Below, piece after piece: positions 1-8,964 of a stretch of DNA of 64,000 nt; the stretch's first letter is position 1; each line of letters opens with the position of its first letter. The position numbers and the translations under genes are program-made. The stretch covers positions 5,215,655 through 5,279,654 of the forward strand of contig NZ_LGUF01000007.1 of the NCBI RefSeq assembly GCF_001274725.1. Reading direction: 5' to 3'. Origin of the DNA: Sporosarcina globispora (GTDB lineage Bacteria > Bacillota > Bacilli > Bacillales > Cytobacillaceae). The notes under the pieces were generated by a model. That model saw nothing but the letters and a program-made list of their open reading frames with translations. It was not told where the DNA came from and did no database searches.

Positions 1-577
1 GAATCGGATTCCGTTCTCCCTGCTTGCCAGGTTCATATAAATCATGCAAGCCCTCCAGCTGTGTGGATTGGGCCAGATTGATTTCGATAATGATTTGTCT
101 GGCATTTTCCGCGAAAGATAGCGAGTTTCCTATTGAAGTAGACGGAATGATCAACCCATCCTCCGTAATAGAAACCGCTTCCAAAATAGCGAAATCAATA
201 GGCTCCATGACATTGGTGCGAACAAGCTCTGCCGTGTGGGATAAATGCTGATCGACAAATAAGAAATCCCCCTGGTTAATCCCTTTTCTCATTGTCGGAT
301 CGGCCTGAAATGGCAGCCTTTTTCCCAAAATCCCCGCTTCAGCAAAAAGCTTATCCACATCAGAGCCCAATGAAGCACCCGTATAGACATTCACTTTAAA
401 ACTCTCTTGTTTGGCACGGTCGGCCAGCGCAAATGGCACCGCTTTAACATCACCCGCACGTGTAAAGCCGCTTAGCCCCAAAGTCATGCCGTCCTGTATC
501 CAGGATGCTGCTTCTTCAGGTGTAACAACCCGGTCATGCAGGCGGCTGTCGCGAATCCGTTCTAAATGTTTCTCCAT
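1..577 (-). CDS. Acetyl-CoA hydrolase/CoA-transferase family protein, 5' part
   Basis: The reverse strand encodes about 192 residues beginning MEKHLERIRDSRLHDRVVTPE and running off the left edge. The stretch SWIQDGMTLGLSGFTRAGDVKAVP and the later DFAILEAVSITEDGLIIPSTSIGNS are typical of the N-terminal half of acetyl-CoA hydrolase/succinyl-CoA:acetate CoA-transferase proteins, which move CoA between acetate and other acids in the cytoplasm. The catalytic glutamate lies in the missing half. ATG at 577 is chosen because an AGAGGGG ribosome site sits about 9 bases upstream; an in-frame ATG at 586 abuts that site and is less likely. Family assignment is by recognition of conserved stretches. Confidence 0.8.
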   Translation of the reverse strand, partial: MEKHLERIRDSRLHDRVVTPEEAASWIQDGMTLGLSGFTRAGDVKAVPFALADRAKQESFKVNVYTGASLGSDVDKLFAEAGILGKRLPFQADPTMRKGINQGDFLFVDQHLSHTAELVRTNVMEPIDFAILEAVSITEDGLIIPSTSIGNSLSFAENARQIIIEINLAQSTQLEGLHDLYEPGKQGERNPI

Positions 578-709
578 GATGCTCATCCCCTCTGCCATGA
601 TATATAAAATCATTTTACCTGGATAAAGAGGGAGCCAGGACTTTTCCGATTATCTTACGGAAAATTCGGATAAAACAGCAAATTCCAAAGCTGAAACAGA
701 AAGAATTTT

Positions 710-1354
710 CTAAAAACCGAGCAATTTGCGGAAATAGCTGGAGTAAGACTGGCTGACAGGGACCCGGTCTCCATTTTTCATGACGAGGAGAAATGTTGAA
801 TGCGTGTCAGGAAAAATTTCCTTTATATGATTGACATTTACAATGAATGAGCGGTGGCAGCGGATGAAACTGTCCTTCGGCAGCGAATACTCAAAATCCT
901 GAAGCGAGTATTTATGGGTTCCTGAATTGTCACCAGTATGTACATAGGTCTTCTTATCCTTTGCCTCAAGGTAGACAACCTCGGAAAAAGGCATCGGAAT
1001 CCAGCCATCGTTCGTTTTCATCGTCACAACTGATTTGCCGTCAGTCAGAGCCGGAAAAATGGCGGTTACACAGCCTTCAAGCTTACCTTCATGCAAAAAT
1101 GGCACGGCCATGCCGTGATAGGGAACCCCAAATATATCTCGGTCAATAAACTCCGACACTCTTTGCTGTGTCCCTAAGGCCTTATGGGCGATGGTTCCTT
1201 CCTTCACCATGTCACCCGGCCTGATTTTCAAATCGATCCGCTTGCTCGGCCGGTAATAGATATATTCACTCCTATTTGACACCGCTATGGAAATTTCATC
1301 GGAAAACAGCTCTCCAATCACATCCAGCAGCGACACAACTGTAATGCTTTCCAT
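710..1354 (-). CDS. LytTR-type DNA-binding regulator with N-terminal sensor domain
   Basis: This 214-residue protein has a C-terminal LytTR DNA-binding domain (about residues 112-212): the segment with FSEVVYLEAKDKKTYVH, the FIRCHRSFIVNVNHI core and SQSYSSYFRKLL are characteristic. The N-terminal 100 residues lack the conserved aspartates of a receiver domain and look like a small PAS/GAF-type sensory module, so this is probably a one-component regulator rather than a phosphorylated response regulator. It is divergent from the CBS-domain gene at 1493, leaving a 138-bp shared control region. Target genes and signal are unknown. Confidence 0.8.
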   Translation of the reverse strand: MESITVVSLLDVIGELFSDEISIAVSNRSEYIYYRPSKRIDLKIRPGDMVKEGTIAHKALGTQQRVSEFIDRDIFGVPYHGMAVPFLHEGKLEGCVTAIFPALTDGKSVVTMKTNDGWIPMPFSEVVYLEAKDKKTYVHTGDNSGTHKYSLQDFEYSLPKDSFIRCHRSFIVNVNHIKEIFPDTHSTFLLVMKNGDRVPVSQSYSSYFRKLLGF

Positions 1355-1492
1355 GTTCGCTCAGCACCTTTCCTGATGATTGCTTTTTCTTATTTTACAA
1401 GTTTTTGCAGGGGGATTCACTTAATTTCTTATCATTGCCGAAAAGGCACCGGCATAGAATAGAGAAGGTTAGGGGTAAAGGAGGATGCTGGT

Positions 1493-2137
1493 ATGCTGAT
1501 TCGCCATCAGATGGTGGAGAAAAAAGATGTTCGGTTTTGTGATGAGACTTTTAATTTGGAACAGGCGCTGAAGTTTTTAAATGAAACAGGTTACCGCTGT
1601 GTCCCTATACTGGATGCCACACATACAAAGTTTGCAGGCAATGTATACAAGGTTGATATTTTAGAATACAAGGAGAATCATTCTCTGGATGAACCAATTA
1701 CGGCTCTGGCCACCGACCAGCAGACCGTGATCGACGAGGACGACTCTTTCATGAAAGCCTTTTTCACACTGAAAAGATATCCCTATCTGCCGGTTGAAAA
1801 TGAAAATGGGCAGTTTGTCGGTCTGCTGACACATGCTGCTGTACTGGAACTGCTTGAGGAAGCGTGGGGGCTGAACCGCGGAAGCTATACACTGACTGTG
1901 GGAAGCTATGGCACACAGGGGACCCTGAAAAAAATGACGGGTATTATCAGTAAGTATAGCGATATTCAGGGAGTCATCTCACTGGACTCATCCAGCTTCC
2001 ATATCAGCCTGATCCGCCGTGTCCTGTTCACACTGCCGAAGGATACGACAGAGGAAACCTTGGATAAAATTAAGAAAGAAATGGACGCAAATGGCTTCCG
2101 GGTGATCGGGGTCGAATGTCATAATGGTGAGTGTTAA
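1493..2137 (+). CDS. CBS-domain protein with C-terminal ACT-like domain (CbpA-type)
   Basis: This 214-residue protein carries two CBS motifs (about residues 5-60 and 70-128; the second contains YPYLPVENENGQFVGLLTH) followed by an ACT-like fold (about 135-205, with GTLKKMTGIISKYSDIQGVIS). The CBS-CBS-ACT order matches c-di-AMP-binding CbpA proteins of Listeria and Bacillaceae, small cytosolic nucleotide sensors. The AAAGGAGGATGCTGGT ribosome site precedes ATG 1493. It is a single gene followed by a repeat element and a terminator hairpin. Ligand binding is inferred from the family; adenosine nucleotides are the alternative. Confidence 0.75.
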   Translation: MLIRHQMVEKKDVRFCDETFNLEQALKFLNETGYRCVPILDATHTKFAGNVYKVDILEYKENHSLDEPITALATDQQTVIDEDDSFMKAFFTLKRYPYLPVENENGQFVGLLTHAAVLELLEEAWGLNRGSYTLTVGSYGTQGTLKKMTGIISKYSDIQGVISLDSSSFHISLIRRVLFTLPKDTTEETLDKIKKEMDANGFRVIGVECHNGEC

Positions 2138-2202
2138 CTAGAAAAGCGGAAGCGCCTCGCCCACCCCTGACACCTCGAGGGGGCAGGCTGCTTGCGCTAG
2201 AC
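2138..2202. repeat. Short copy of a dispersed GAAAAGCGGAAGCGCC element
   Basis: The stretch opens with CTAGAAAAGCGGAAGCGCC, contains CCTCGAGGGG and closes with GCGCTAGAC. A longer copy with the same opening and closing lies at 22217-22449. The ends can pair (GCGC with GCGC), so the element can form a stem. It begins right after the stop codon of the CBS-domain gene. Elements of this type are scattered through Bacillaceae genomes; function unknown. Confidence 0.65.
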
Positions 2203-2245
2203 TGTTATCAACGTACAGAGTTTTGTACTTTCTTCTTTAACAAGA

Positions 2246-2274
2246 AAAGCCGTTCCGTGATGGAGCGGTTTTTT
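2246..2274. terminator. Rho-independent terminator, possibly bidirectional
   Basis: AAGCCGTTCCGTGATGGAGCGG forms a stem-loop followed by a run of seven T on the plus strand; the reverse strand also has CTTTTCTT after the stem. It lies between the CBS-domain gene and the convergent lhgO gene and could serve both. Confidence 0.75.
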
Positions 2275-2356
2275 TCCTGCTTGTGATTTCCTTGAAAGAA
2301 TACCTGGTACCCGTAAATTTTATGGTTCAGGGAATTTTGAATTATTCTCCAATCAC

Positions 2357-3565
2357 TTAAACGGCTGATTCCATCTTAAACATCCCGTCCATCTTCCTGA
2401 CGATTTCTTTTCCAATTTCAATGGATGCTGTAGCGGCAGGAGATGGTGCATTTAAAACATGAATGGAGCGTTTGCTCGGCACAATGAAAAAGTCATCAAC
2501 AAGGGAGCCATCGTCCTTCAAGGCTTGCGCTCTGACACCTGCCGGGCCCGGAACAATATCATCCTTTTGGATGTCCGGCATGAGCTTCTGGACATTTTTC
2601 ATAAACAGCTCCTTAGATGCAGAGCGGATCATTTCATCCACTCCCTCTTTCATATATTTGCGTGCAAGCTTCCAGAACCCTTTATAGGCGACAACCTCCA
2701 TAAGGTCTGCCACATTTAAATCCGTCTTTTTATAGCCCTCCCTCTTAAAGCTGAGAACGGCATTTGGGCCAACATCGATGGATCCATTAATCATGCGGGT
2801 AAAATGGACCCCAAGGAACGGAAAGTTGGGATTTGGCACAGGGTAGATCAGATTTTTGACGAGTCTGCTTTTCTCCGGTTTGAGCATATAATACTCGCCC
2901 CTGAATGGCACTATTTTTACATCGGTTTTCAATCCGGCAAGCTTGGCGATCCGGTCTGACTGCAGGCCGCCGCAGTTTACATAGTAAGCTCCCCTTACCT
3001 CCCCCTTACTGGTCTGGACGATTACTTCCTGAGCGGTTTCGTCAATGGCTAATACCTTATGATTCAAAAGGATGTCTCCTCCTTTTGCCGTGATGATCTC
3101 AGCCATTTTTTCCGAAACCTGCTTATAGTTGACAATGCCCGCCATTGGCACATGGATGGCCTTTTTTCCGTTCACATGCGGCTCGATTTCATGGAGCTCG
3201 CCATGGTCAATCATGCGAATTCCGAGGCCGTTTTCTAAACCGCGCTGATATAAATTGTCCAATAGCGGCAGCTCGAAATCTTCGCTTGCTACAATGACTT
3301 TTCCGCATATATCCACTTCAAGGCCATGTTCTCGGCAAAATTCCGTCATGGACTCGCTGCCCATTTTGGCAAGCCTGGCTTTATAGCTTCCAGGTTTATA
3401 GTAAATTCCGGAATGGATGACTCCGCTGTTATGGCCCGTCTGGTGGGCCGCCACATGGCTTTCTTTTTCCAGGATGGTCACTTTCGCTTCCGGAAACCGG
3501 CTCAGCAGCTCCATTCCTGTTGACAGGCCAACAATGCCCCCGCCAATAATGATGTAATCATACAT
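2357..3565 (-). CDS. lhgO: L-2-hydroxyglutarate oxidase
   Basis: This 402-residue FAD-dependent oxidoreductase opens with a dinucleotide-binding fold (YIIIGGGIVGLSTGMELL, residues 4-21) and has the family's HQTGHNSGVIHSGIYY stretch near residue 41 and GPAGVRAQAL near residue 342. LhgO proteins oxidise L-2-hydroxyglutarate to 2-oxoglutarate and pass electrons to the membrane quinone pool. It is the last gene of the TRAP-gntR-glcD-glcF-lhgO operon, 18 bp after the Fe-S subunit gene. The neighbours suggest a broader 2-hydroxyacid catabolic unit, so substrate specificity should be treated as inferred. Confidence 0.85.
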   Translation of the reverse strand: MYDYIIIGGGIVGLSTGMELLSRFPEAKVTILEKESHVAAHQTGHNSGVIHSGIYYKPGSYKARLAKMGSESMTEFCREHGLEVDICGKVIVASEDFELPLLDNLYQRGLENGLGIRMIDHGELHEIEPHVNGKKAIHVPMAGIVNYKQVSEKMAEIITAKGGDILLNHKVLAIDETAQEVIVQTSKGEVRGAYYVNCGGLQSDRIAKLAGLKTDVKIVPFRGEYYMLKPEKSRLVKNLIYPVPNPNFPFLGVHFTRMINGSIDVGPNAVLSFKREGYKKTDLNVADLMEVVAYKGFWKLARKYMKEGVDEMIRSASKELFMKNVQKLMPDIQKDDIVPGPAGVRAQALKDDGSLVDDFFIVPSKRSIHVLNAPSPAATASIEIGKEIVRKMDGMFKMESAV

Positions 3566-3583
3566 GATCCTCCACCCTTTCTT

Positions 3584-4849
3584 TTATTTATGATCAATTC
3601 CGCAGGCTTCAGCCAATAATTCGATGATATGGACGACACGGATCTTGTCTTCCAGCCCTTCGCGTTTCACACCGAGGCACATTTGCAGATGGCAGCCAGG
3701 ATTGGACGTAACAATGGTGCCGGGCAAGATTTTTTGGACATGCTCCATTTTGACATCAAGGATTTCCATGGATTCTTCATAGTGGGCAATATTATATATC
3801 CCGGCCGATCCGCAGCACATATCCCCTTTTGGAAGAGGAATATAAGTAATGCCCGATATGCTTTCGAGGAGCTTGACTGGATCTTCCGCAACCTTCTGCA
3901 CATTTAACAGGTGGCAGGATGGCTGATACGTCACAACGCCCTTTAGTTCCCGGCTAAAATTGATTCCGAGTTTGTTCAGTATTACACTTACATCCTTATT
4001 CTTTTGTGAGAACACCTTAGCACGCTCTGCCCATTCCGGGTCATCAGCGAGAAGGCGATCATATTCAACGAGCATCGCGCCGCAGCCGCCAATAGCATTG
4101 ACAACATAATCAAAGTTCCCCTTTTCAAAGGCAGCGATATTATCCTTTGCCAGTTTCCTCGATGTTCCTGTATCTCCGCTATGGTTCTGCAGAGCGCCGC
4201 AGCAGGTCTGTTCCTTGATTACCGTAACTTCACAGCCTGCATGCTTAAGAAGCTTAATGCTGAGGTCATTGATTTTAGCAAAAAACACATCCATAATGCA
4301 GCCTGTAAAAAAAGCGACACTGGCTTTAGGCACGCTTTCAGGCATGAGGATGCCTGTTCTCAGCTGCTTATTTGGCATTTCAGCAGCCGGAGCTATTTCT
4401 TCAAAAGCGCGCAGCTGTTCAGGAAGAATGCTGAGCATCTTGCTTTTGCGGGCAAACGACTCCATGCCCGTTTTTTGATAAGCCCGAAGTGATGCTCTCA
4501 TGGCTGCCAGCAGTTTTTTATTCGGCAATGCTTTTTGCAGAGCCATGTTCTCCAAGAATGGAGCTGGCGTTTCTACAGCCTTTACTTCCTTAAATGATTC
4601 AAGGATTTTTCCATATTGCACATTCGTTGGGCATGCTGTTTCACAGGCGCGGCATCCGAGGCAGAGCTCCATCGATTCGGTAATTTCATCAATGGTTATT
4701 TTCCCTTCTGCGGCCATTTGCACAAGATTGATCCGGCCGCGGGGAGAATGTCTTTCCTTCCCCATGGTGGCGTAGGTAGGACAAGCCGGAAGACAATAGC
4801 CGCACTGGACACAATCGAACGTTTCTTTATAGGCAAGCTGGCTAGTCAT
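3584..4849 (-). CDS. (Fe-S)-binding subunit of a 2-hydroxyacid dehydrogenase (GlcF-like)
   Basis: This 421-residue protein has two ferredoxin-type 4Fe-4S motifs near the N terminus (CVQCGYCLPACPTY at 14-27 and CLGCRACETACPTN at 63-76) and two cysteine-rich CCG domains (CCGALQNHSGD near 215, CCGSAGIYNI near 345). This is the layout of glycolate oxidase GlcF and related D-2-hydroxyacid dehydrogenase Fe-S subunits, which carry electrons from the flavoprotein partner to the respiratory chain. Its start overlaps the end of the GlcD-like gene by 8 bp, indicating translational coupling. Confidence 0.88.
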   Translation of the reverse strand: MTSQLAYKETFDCVQCGYCLPACPTYATMGKERHSPRGRINLVQMAAEGKITIDEITESMELCLGCRACETACPTNVQYGKILESFKEVKAVETPAPFLENMALQKALPNKKLLAAMRASLRAYQKTGMESFARKSKMLSILPEQLRAFEEIAPAAEMPNKQLRTGILMPESVPKASVAFFTGCIMDVFFAKINDLSIKLLKHAGCEVTVIKEQTCCGALQNHSGDTGTSRKLAKDNIAAFEKGNFDYVVNAIGGCGAMLVEYDRLLADDPEWAERAKVFSQKNKDVSVILNKLGINFSRELKGVVTYQPSCHLLNVQKVAEDPVKLLESISGITYIPLPKGDMCCGSAGIYNIAHYEESMEILDVKMEHVQKILPGTIVTSNPGCHLQMCLGVKREGLEDKIRVVHIIELLAEACGIDHK

Positions 4850-6257
4850 GGACTAATACCAGCTTTTGCCCTTTGGTCTCTGGAAAAATCTTGCCCGGAT
4901 TCATAATGTTGTTCGGATCCCACGCTTTTTTCATTCGTTTCATCATGTCGAGCCCTGCTTCCCCAAGCTCCATCTCCATAAACGGCGCCTTCATAGTCCC
5001 GATTCCATGCTCGCCTGAGAGTGTTCCTCCCAATTCAATTGCTGCTGAAAAAATTTCTTCAACCGCTTTTTCCACACGCTTCATCTCTTCTTTGTCCTGT
5101 TTATCAGTAATGATATTCGGATGCAGATTTCCGTCGCCAGCATGGCCGAATACCACTAAATCAATTTCATATTTTGCTTTGATTTCCTGAAGCCTTCTAA
5201 ACATTTCAGGAATCTTGCTTCTTGGAATTGTGGCATCTTCCGATATTTTCGTCGGCTTTTTCCTGACAATCGCAGGCGAAACGAGTTTTCTCGCTTTCCA
5301 TAAGCTTTCAGCAGACTCTTCATCCCTGGCGATGATGGCTTCCCTCGCCCCTACCTTCAGGCAAACCTGCTTCACCTGCTCGCTTTCATCCCTGATGGCG
5401 ATAGGATGGCCATCAAGCTCAATCAGGATAATGGCATCCACATCAATTGGGAGCCCGATCGGCTGAAACTCTTCCACCGCCCGGATGGAAGCCTGGTCCA
5501 TGATCTCCATTTTGGAAGGCAGGATGCCAGATGTGAGCACTGCCGAGATCGCTTTTCCGGCATCGATAATGTCACCAAAAATGACCATCATCGTCTGGGT
5601 TGCCTGCGGCCTTGGAATCAGCTGGAGAGTGGCCTCTGTGATGATGCCTAAAGTTCCTTCCGATCCAACAATCAATTTTGTAAGGTCATAGCCTGTGACG
5701 TTCTTAACCGTCCGTCCGCCTGTCCGAATAATTTCCCCTTCTGGCGTTACGATCTCCAGCCCCAGCACATAGTCCTTTGTTACTCCGTACTTTAAACCTC
5801 TTGGGCCACCGGCATTCTCGGCGAGGTTCCCTCCAATTGTGGAAACATGCGAACTGCTTGGATCAGGCGGGTACATCAGCCCATGACGTTTTGCCTCACT
5901 GTCAATATCAGCTGTGATGACACCTGGAGATACAATCGCAACGGTATCCTCCGGGTCGATGATCAGCTTCTGGGTCCACCTGGAAAAATCAAGGACCATC
6001 CCGCCATGGACAGGGAGTGGGCCTCCGCTAAGACTCGTTCCCCTGCCTCTTGGATAGACTGGTATTTTCATGTCATTGGCGAGCTTTACAATGCCTGCCA
6101 CTTCCTCAGTCGAAACTGGCTGCAGGATGATCTCCGGAATATAGGCTCCAAATGAGCCATCGTATGAATATGAGACCAGATCTGCTTTCTCAAGCAGAAT
6201 GCGTTTTTCTGATCCCATGATGCTTTTAAGCCGCTCAACAATCTGTTCCGTGATCAC
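4842..6257 (-). CDS. FAD-linked 2-hydroxyacid dehydrogenase (GlcD-like)
   Basis: This 471-residue protein belongs to the FAD-binding PCMH-type (VAO) family. The PRGRGTSLSGGPLPVHGG pyrophosphate-binding stretch lies near residue 70, GVTKDYVLGLEIVTPEGE near 160, and the C-terminal cap has VVFGHAGDGNLHPNI near 370 with EHGIGTMKAPFM. GlcD-like proteins oxidise glycolate, D-lactate or related 2-hydroxyacids together with a GlcF Fe-S partner, encoded next. No GlcE gene is present, as in the two-subunit Bacillus systems. It overlaps the upstream regulator gene by 4 bp. The exact substrate cannot be read from the sequence. Confidence 0.88.
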   Translation of the reverse strand: MITEQIVERLKSIMGSEKRILLEKADLVSYSYDGSFGAYIPEIILQPVSTEEVAGIVKLANDMKIPVYPRGRGTSLSGGPLPVHGGMVLDFSRWTQKLIIDPEDTVAIVSPGVITADIDSEAKRHGLMYPPDPSSSHVSTIGGNLAENAGGPRGLKYGVTKDYVLGLEIVTPEGEIIRTGGRTVKNVTGYDLTKLIVGSEGTLGIITEATLQLIPRPQATQTMMVIFGDIIDAGKAISAVLTSGILPSKMEIMDQASIRAVEEFQPIGLPIDVDAIILIELDGHPIAIRDESEQVKQVCLKVGAREAIIARDEESAESLWKARKLVSPAIVRKKPTKISEDATIPRSKIPEMFRRLQEIKAKYEIDLVVFGHAGDGNLHPNIITDKQDKEEMKRVEKAVEEIFSAAIELGGTLSGEHGIGTMKAPFMEMELGEAGLDMMKRMKKAWDPNNIMNPGKIFPETKGQKLVLVHD

Positions 6258-6973
6258 AACGGCACCTTCTTTCCATCCCTTTCGTTCACCTTCAATTTCT
6301 TTGTAACATTCTCAAGATGCACCCGCATCGCCTTTGCCGCTCTTTCTTCATCCTGTTCTTTTATAGCTGTAAAAATGCTCATATGCTCCTGATAAACCTG
6401 TTCGCGCTTTGCCGGAAGACCCACGTTCTTCTGAAGGGAAAAAGCAATCGCTTTACGGTACAGATCATCGATATTTTCCATTACCTGTATCATGAAGCGA
6501 TTTTTTGTTGCCTCTATCAGGTGTTTATGAAAATTAACGTCTGCCAGATCGCCTACCGCTTCGGGGTTCGTCAGCGTGATTTGAAATTGATCGAGCGCCA
6601 GCTTCATTTTTTCCAGGTCGGCCTCATCACGACGCAAGGCAGCAATCGCTGCTGCCTGTGTCTCCATAATTATCCGCATCTCCAGGAGCTCAAAAACCTG
6701 TTCCACGGGAATGTATTCAATCGCTAACGAACCAAGCATGTCTGCCATATTAACCTCTTTGACAAAGCTGCGGCCCCCTTGCCTGGATTCAATAATTCCG
6801 CTGGCCGATAAAACGCTCAATGCTTCTCGAACAGGCGCACGGCTGACACCAAACAGCTTTGCCAGTTCATTCTCGGATGGCATCGGCTCATTTGGCGGGA
6901 ACTTGCCGTCCTTTATCATTTCCTTTAGCTGATCCAGCACCTGGGCCGAGATTTTTTTCCGTTCGATTTTCAT
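6254..6973 (-). CDS. GntR-family (FadR subgroup) regulator of the 2-hydroxyacid operon
   Basis: This 239-residue protein has an N-terminal winged helix-turn-helix (residues 8-72, with PSENELAKLFGVSRAPVREALSVL, the canonical GntR signature) and an all-helical FCD ligand-binding domain (about 90-225). FadR-subgroup members typically sense organic acids and repress their catabolic operon. It is encoded inside the operon between transporter and dehydrogenase genes, so it probably autoregulates from the palindrome at 10023-10037. The ligand may be the 2-hydroxyacid substrate; this is inference. Confidence 0.85.
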   Translation of the reverse strand: MKIERKKISAQVLDQLKEMIKDGKFPPNEPMPSENELAKLFGVSRAPVREALSVLSASGIIESRQGGRSFVKEVNMADMLGSLAIEYIPVEQVFELLEMRIIMETQAAAIAALRRDEADLEKMKLALDQFQITLTNPEAVGDLADVNFHKHLIEATKNRFMIQVMENIDDLYRKAIAFSLQKNVGLPAKREQVYQEHMSIFTAIKEQDEERAAKAMRVHLENVTKKLKVNERDGKKVPL

Positions 6974-6986
6974 TGATGTTAGCTCC

Positions 6987-8951
6987 TTATATGGTGATTT
7001 CGACTGAACTGTTTTTCTTTACTCTGATGATATGGAAGAGAATTGCAAACACACAAAGTCCGAGTCCGGCAATATCGGTGATCATCCCTGGTTTAATCAG
7101 CATTAATGCTCCCGCAAACATTAGAATTCTTTCAACAATGGTCAGCTTGGCATTCAGGTAGTTTCCAAGTGAGCTTGCAAGAGCGTATATTCCCAGCGTG
7201 CTTGTAACGACCACTAGTGCGACTGATACAATTGATACAGTTTCTCCCTCAGCTGCCTGAAGCAGAATGATAGGATTATAGGCAATCATGAATGGGATAA
7301 TAAAGCCCGGAAGTGAGATTCTAAGCGCTTCCCATGATGTCTGCATCGCATTGGCGCCGGCTAGTCCTGCTGCGGTATACGATGCCAGTGCCACTGGCGG
7401 CGTGATGTTGGACAATGCACCGAACCAGAACACAAAGAAGTGTGCCGCGATCGGATGAACGCCCGCCTCTATAAGGGCTGGAGCAGCCGTCACCGCAACG
7501 ACGATGTAAAGTGCCGTTGACGGAAGTCCCATACTTAAAACAATGCAGGTGAGCATGACGACAATTAAAATCAGCCAAAGCTGTCCGCCTGTTAATTCAA
7601 CTATATTATAAGCTAATGTAGATCCAATTCCAGTCATGGTAACAACACAAATGATGATTCCAATGGCGGCACAGGCAATCCCGACTTGAATCGTCCCTCT
7701 TCCGCCTTCAATAAAGGCTTCGATTGTTTTAGAGATGGTGATTCTTGAAGATTTATCCTTAGCCAGCCAGCTTGCCGCAATGACTGCCCCGATTCCGGCA
7801 AATCCGGCAAATAGAGCTGTTTTACCCATTAATAGTGTTGTGATGACAACGATGATCGGAATTAATAGGACACCGCGCTCTTTCAAGATTTGGAAGACAT
7901 CCGGAATATTTTCTTTACTGATGCCTTTTAATCCCAGCTTTTTCGCTTCGATATCAATAGCAAAAATCAGCGCAATATAATAGAAAAAGCTGGGAATGAT
8001 CGCTGCCAGTATGACCGTCGTATAGGAGATTCCAAGGAAGCCGGCCATGATGAAGGCCGCAGCACCCATAATCGGCGGCATGATCATTCCGCCTGTTGAA
8101 GCAGCAGCCTCTACTGCACCGGCAAACTTAGGCTTAAGGCCAATAGATTTCATCAATGGAATCGTAAACGCTCCTGTTGTCGCAACGTTGGCAACCGCAC
8201 TTCCGCTCAATGATCCTGTCAGTGCACTGGAGATAACCGCAACTTGAGCCGGGCCTCCGCGCTTTCTGCCTGCAATAGCCAGGGCGAGATCATTAAAAAG
8301 CTGGGTGGCACCGCTGACAGACAGGAAAGCACCAAAAAGGACGAACATGACAATGAACGTGGACGCCGTCGAAAGCGTTAATCCCAGCACGCCCTCAGTC
8401 GTCATATAAAGGCGGTAGAGCAGACGTTCCAGTGAAAATCCGGCATGGCCGAAAATCCATGGGAAGTATGTTCCAAACAGTGCGTATACAATGGCGCCTC
8501 CGCATAGAATCGGGATAAAGATCCCAACTGCCCGTCTTGACGCTTCAAGCAGAACGATGATCGTAATTGCTCCAAACACATAGTCAATCATAATCGGCTG
8601 TGAGCCCCGGTCTACATGAATCGTTGTGTAATTCAAAAGCAGATAGCCAAGACCTGCAATGGCAAGCGCCGCAAATAGATAATCAAATAGTGTAAACCTC
8701 TTTTGATTGGACGATTTTGCGGCAGGATAGTAGAAAAAAGTCATCACCAGCAGAATGCCAAGAAAAATCAGGTTTCTATAAATCTCTTGAATATTGGATA
8801 ATCCGTTCGAATAGATTGCAAAAGCAGAAAATAATACAGCGATAATGGCAGCCGCTTTTTTGTATGGCCCTTCGAGCAAACGCATGCCTCCGCCTGCTTC
8901 TTTATCCAGATCAGCTGGCTGTACAGTGTGTCCGCTTGTTGATTTCGTCAT
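6987..8951 (-). CDS. TRAP transporter fused permease (TAXI type)
   Basis: This 654-residue polytopic membrane protein combines the small (DctQ-like, roughly residues 25-150) and large (DctM-like, roughly 160-620) TRAP subunits. GLPSTALYIVVAVTAAPAL and the STGGMIMPPIMGAAAFIMAGF stretch are typical of the large subunit. TRAP permeases use ion gradients to import substrates delivered by an extracellular binding protein, here encoded immediately upstream in the transcript (13 bp gap). Operon context points to a 2-hydroxyacid or dicarboxylate substrate. The fused permease plus a TAXI receptor is a standard arrangement. Confidence 0.9.
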   Translation of the reverse strand: MTKSTSGHTVQPADLDKEAGGGMRLLEGPYKKAAAIIAVLFSAFAIYSNGLSNIQEIYRNLIFLGILLVMTFFYYPAAKSSNQKRFTLFDYLFAALAIAGLGYLLLNYTTIHVDRGSQPIMIDYVFGAITIIVLLEASRRAVGIFIPILCGGAIVYALFGTYFPWIFGHAGFSLERLLYRLYMTTEGVLGLTLSTASTFIVMFVLFGAFLSVSGATQLFNDLALAIAGRKRGGPAQVAVISSALTGSLSGSAVANVATTGAFTIPLMKSIGLKPKFAGAVEAAASTGGMIMPPIMGAAAFIMAGFLGISYTTVILAAIIPSFFYYIALIFAIDIEAKKLGLKGISKENIPDVFQILKERGVLLIPIIVVITTLLMGKTALFAGFAGIGAVIAASWLAKDKSSRITISKTIEAFIEGGRGTIQVGIACAAIGIIICVVTMTGIGSTLAYNIVELTGGQLWLILIVVMLTCIVLSMGLPSTALYIVVAVTAAPALIEAGVHPIAAHFFVFWFGALSNITPPVALASYTAAGLAGANAMQTSWEALRISLPGFIIPFMIAYNPIILLQAAEGETVSIVSVALVVVTSTLGIYALASSLGNYLNAKLTIVERILMFAGALMLIKPGMITDIAGLGLCVFAILFHIIRVKKNSSVEITI

Positions 8952-8964
8952 CGTTTTCCCTCCT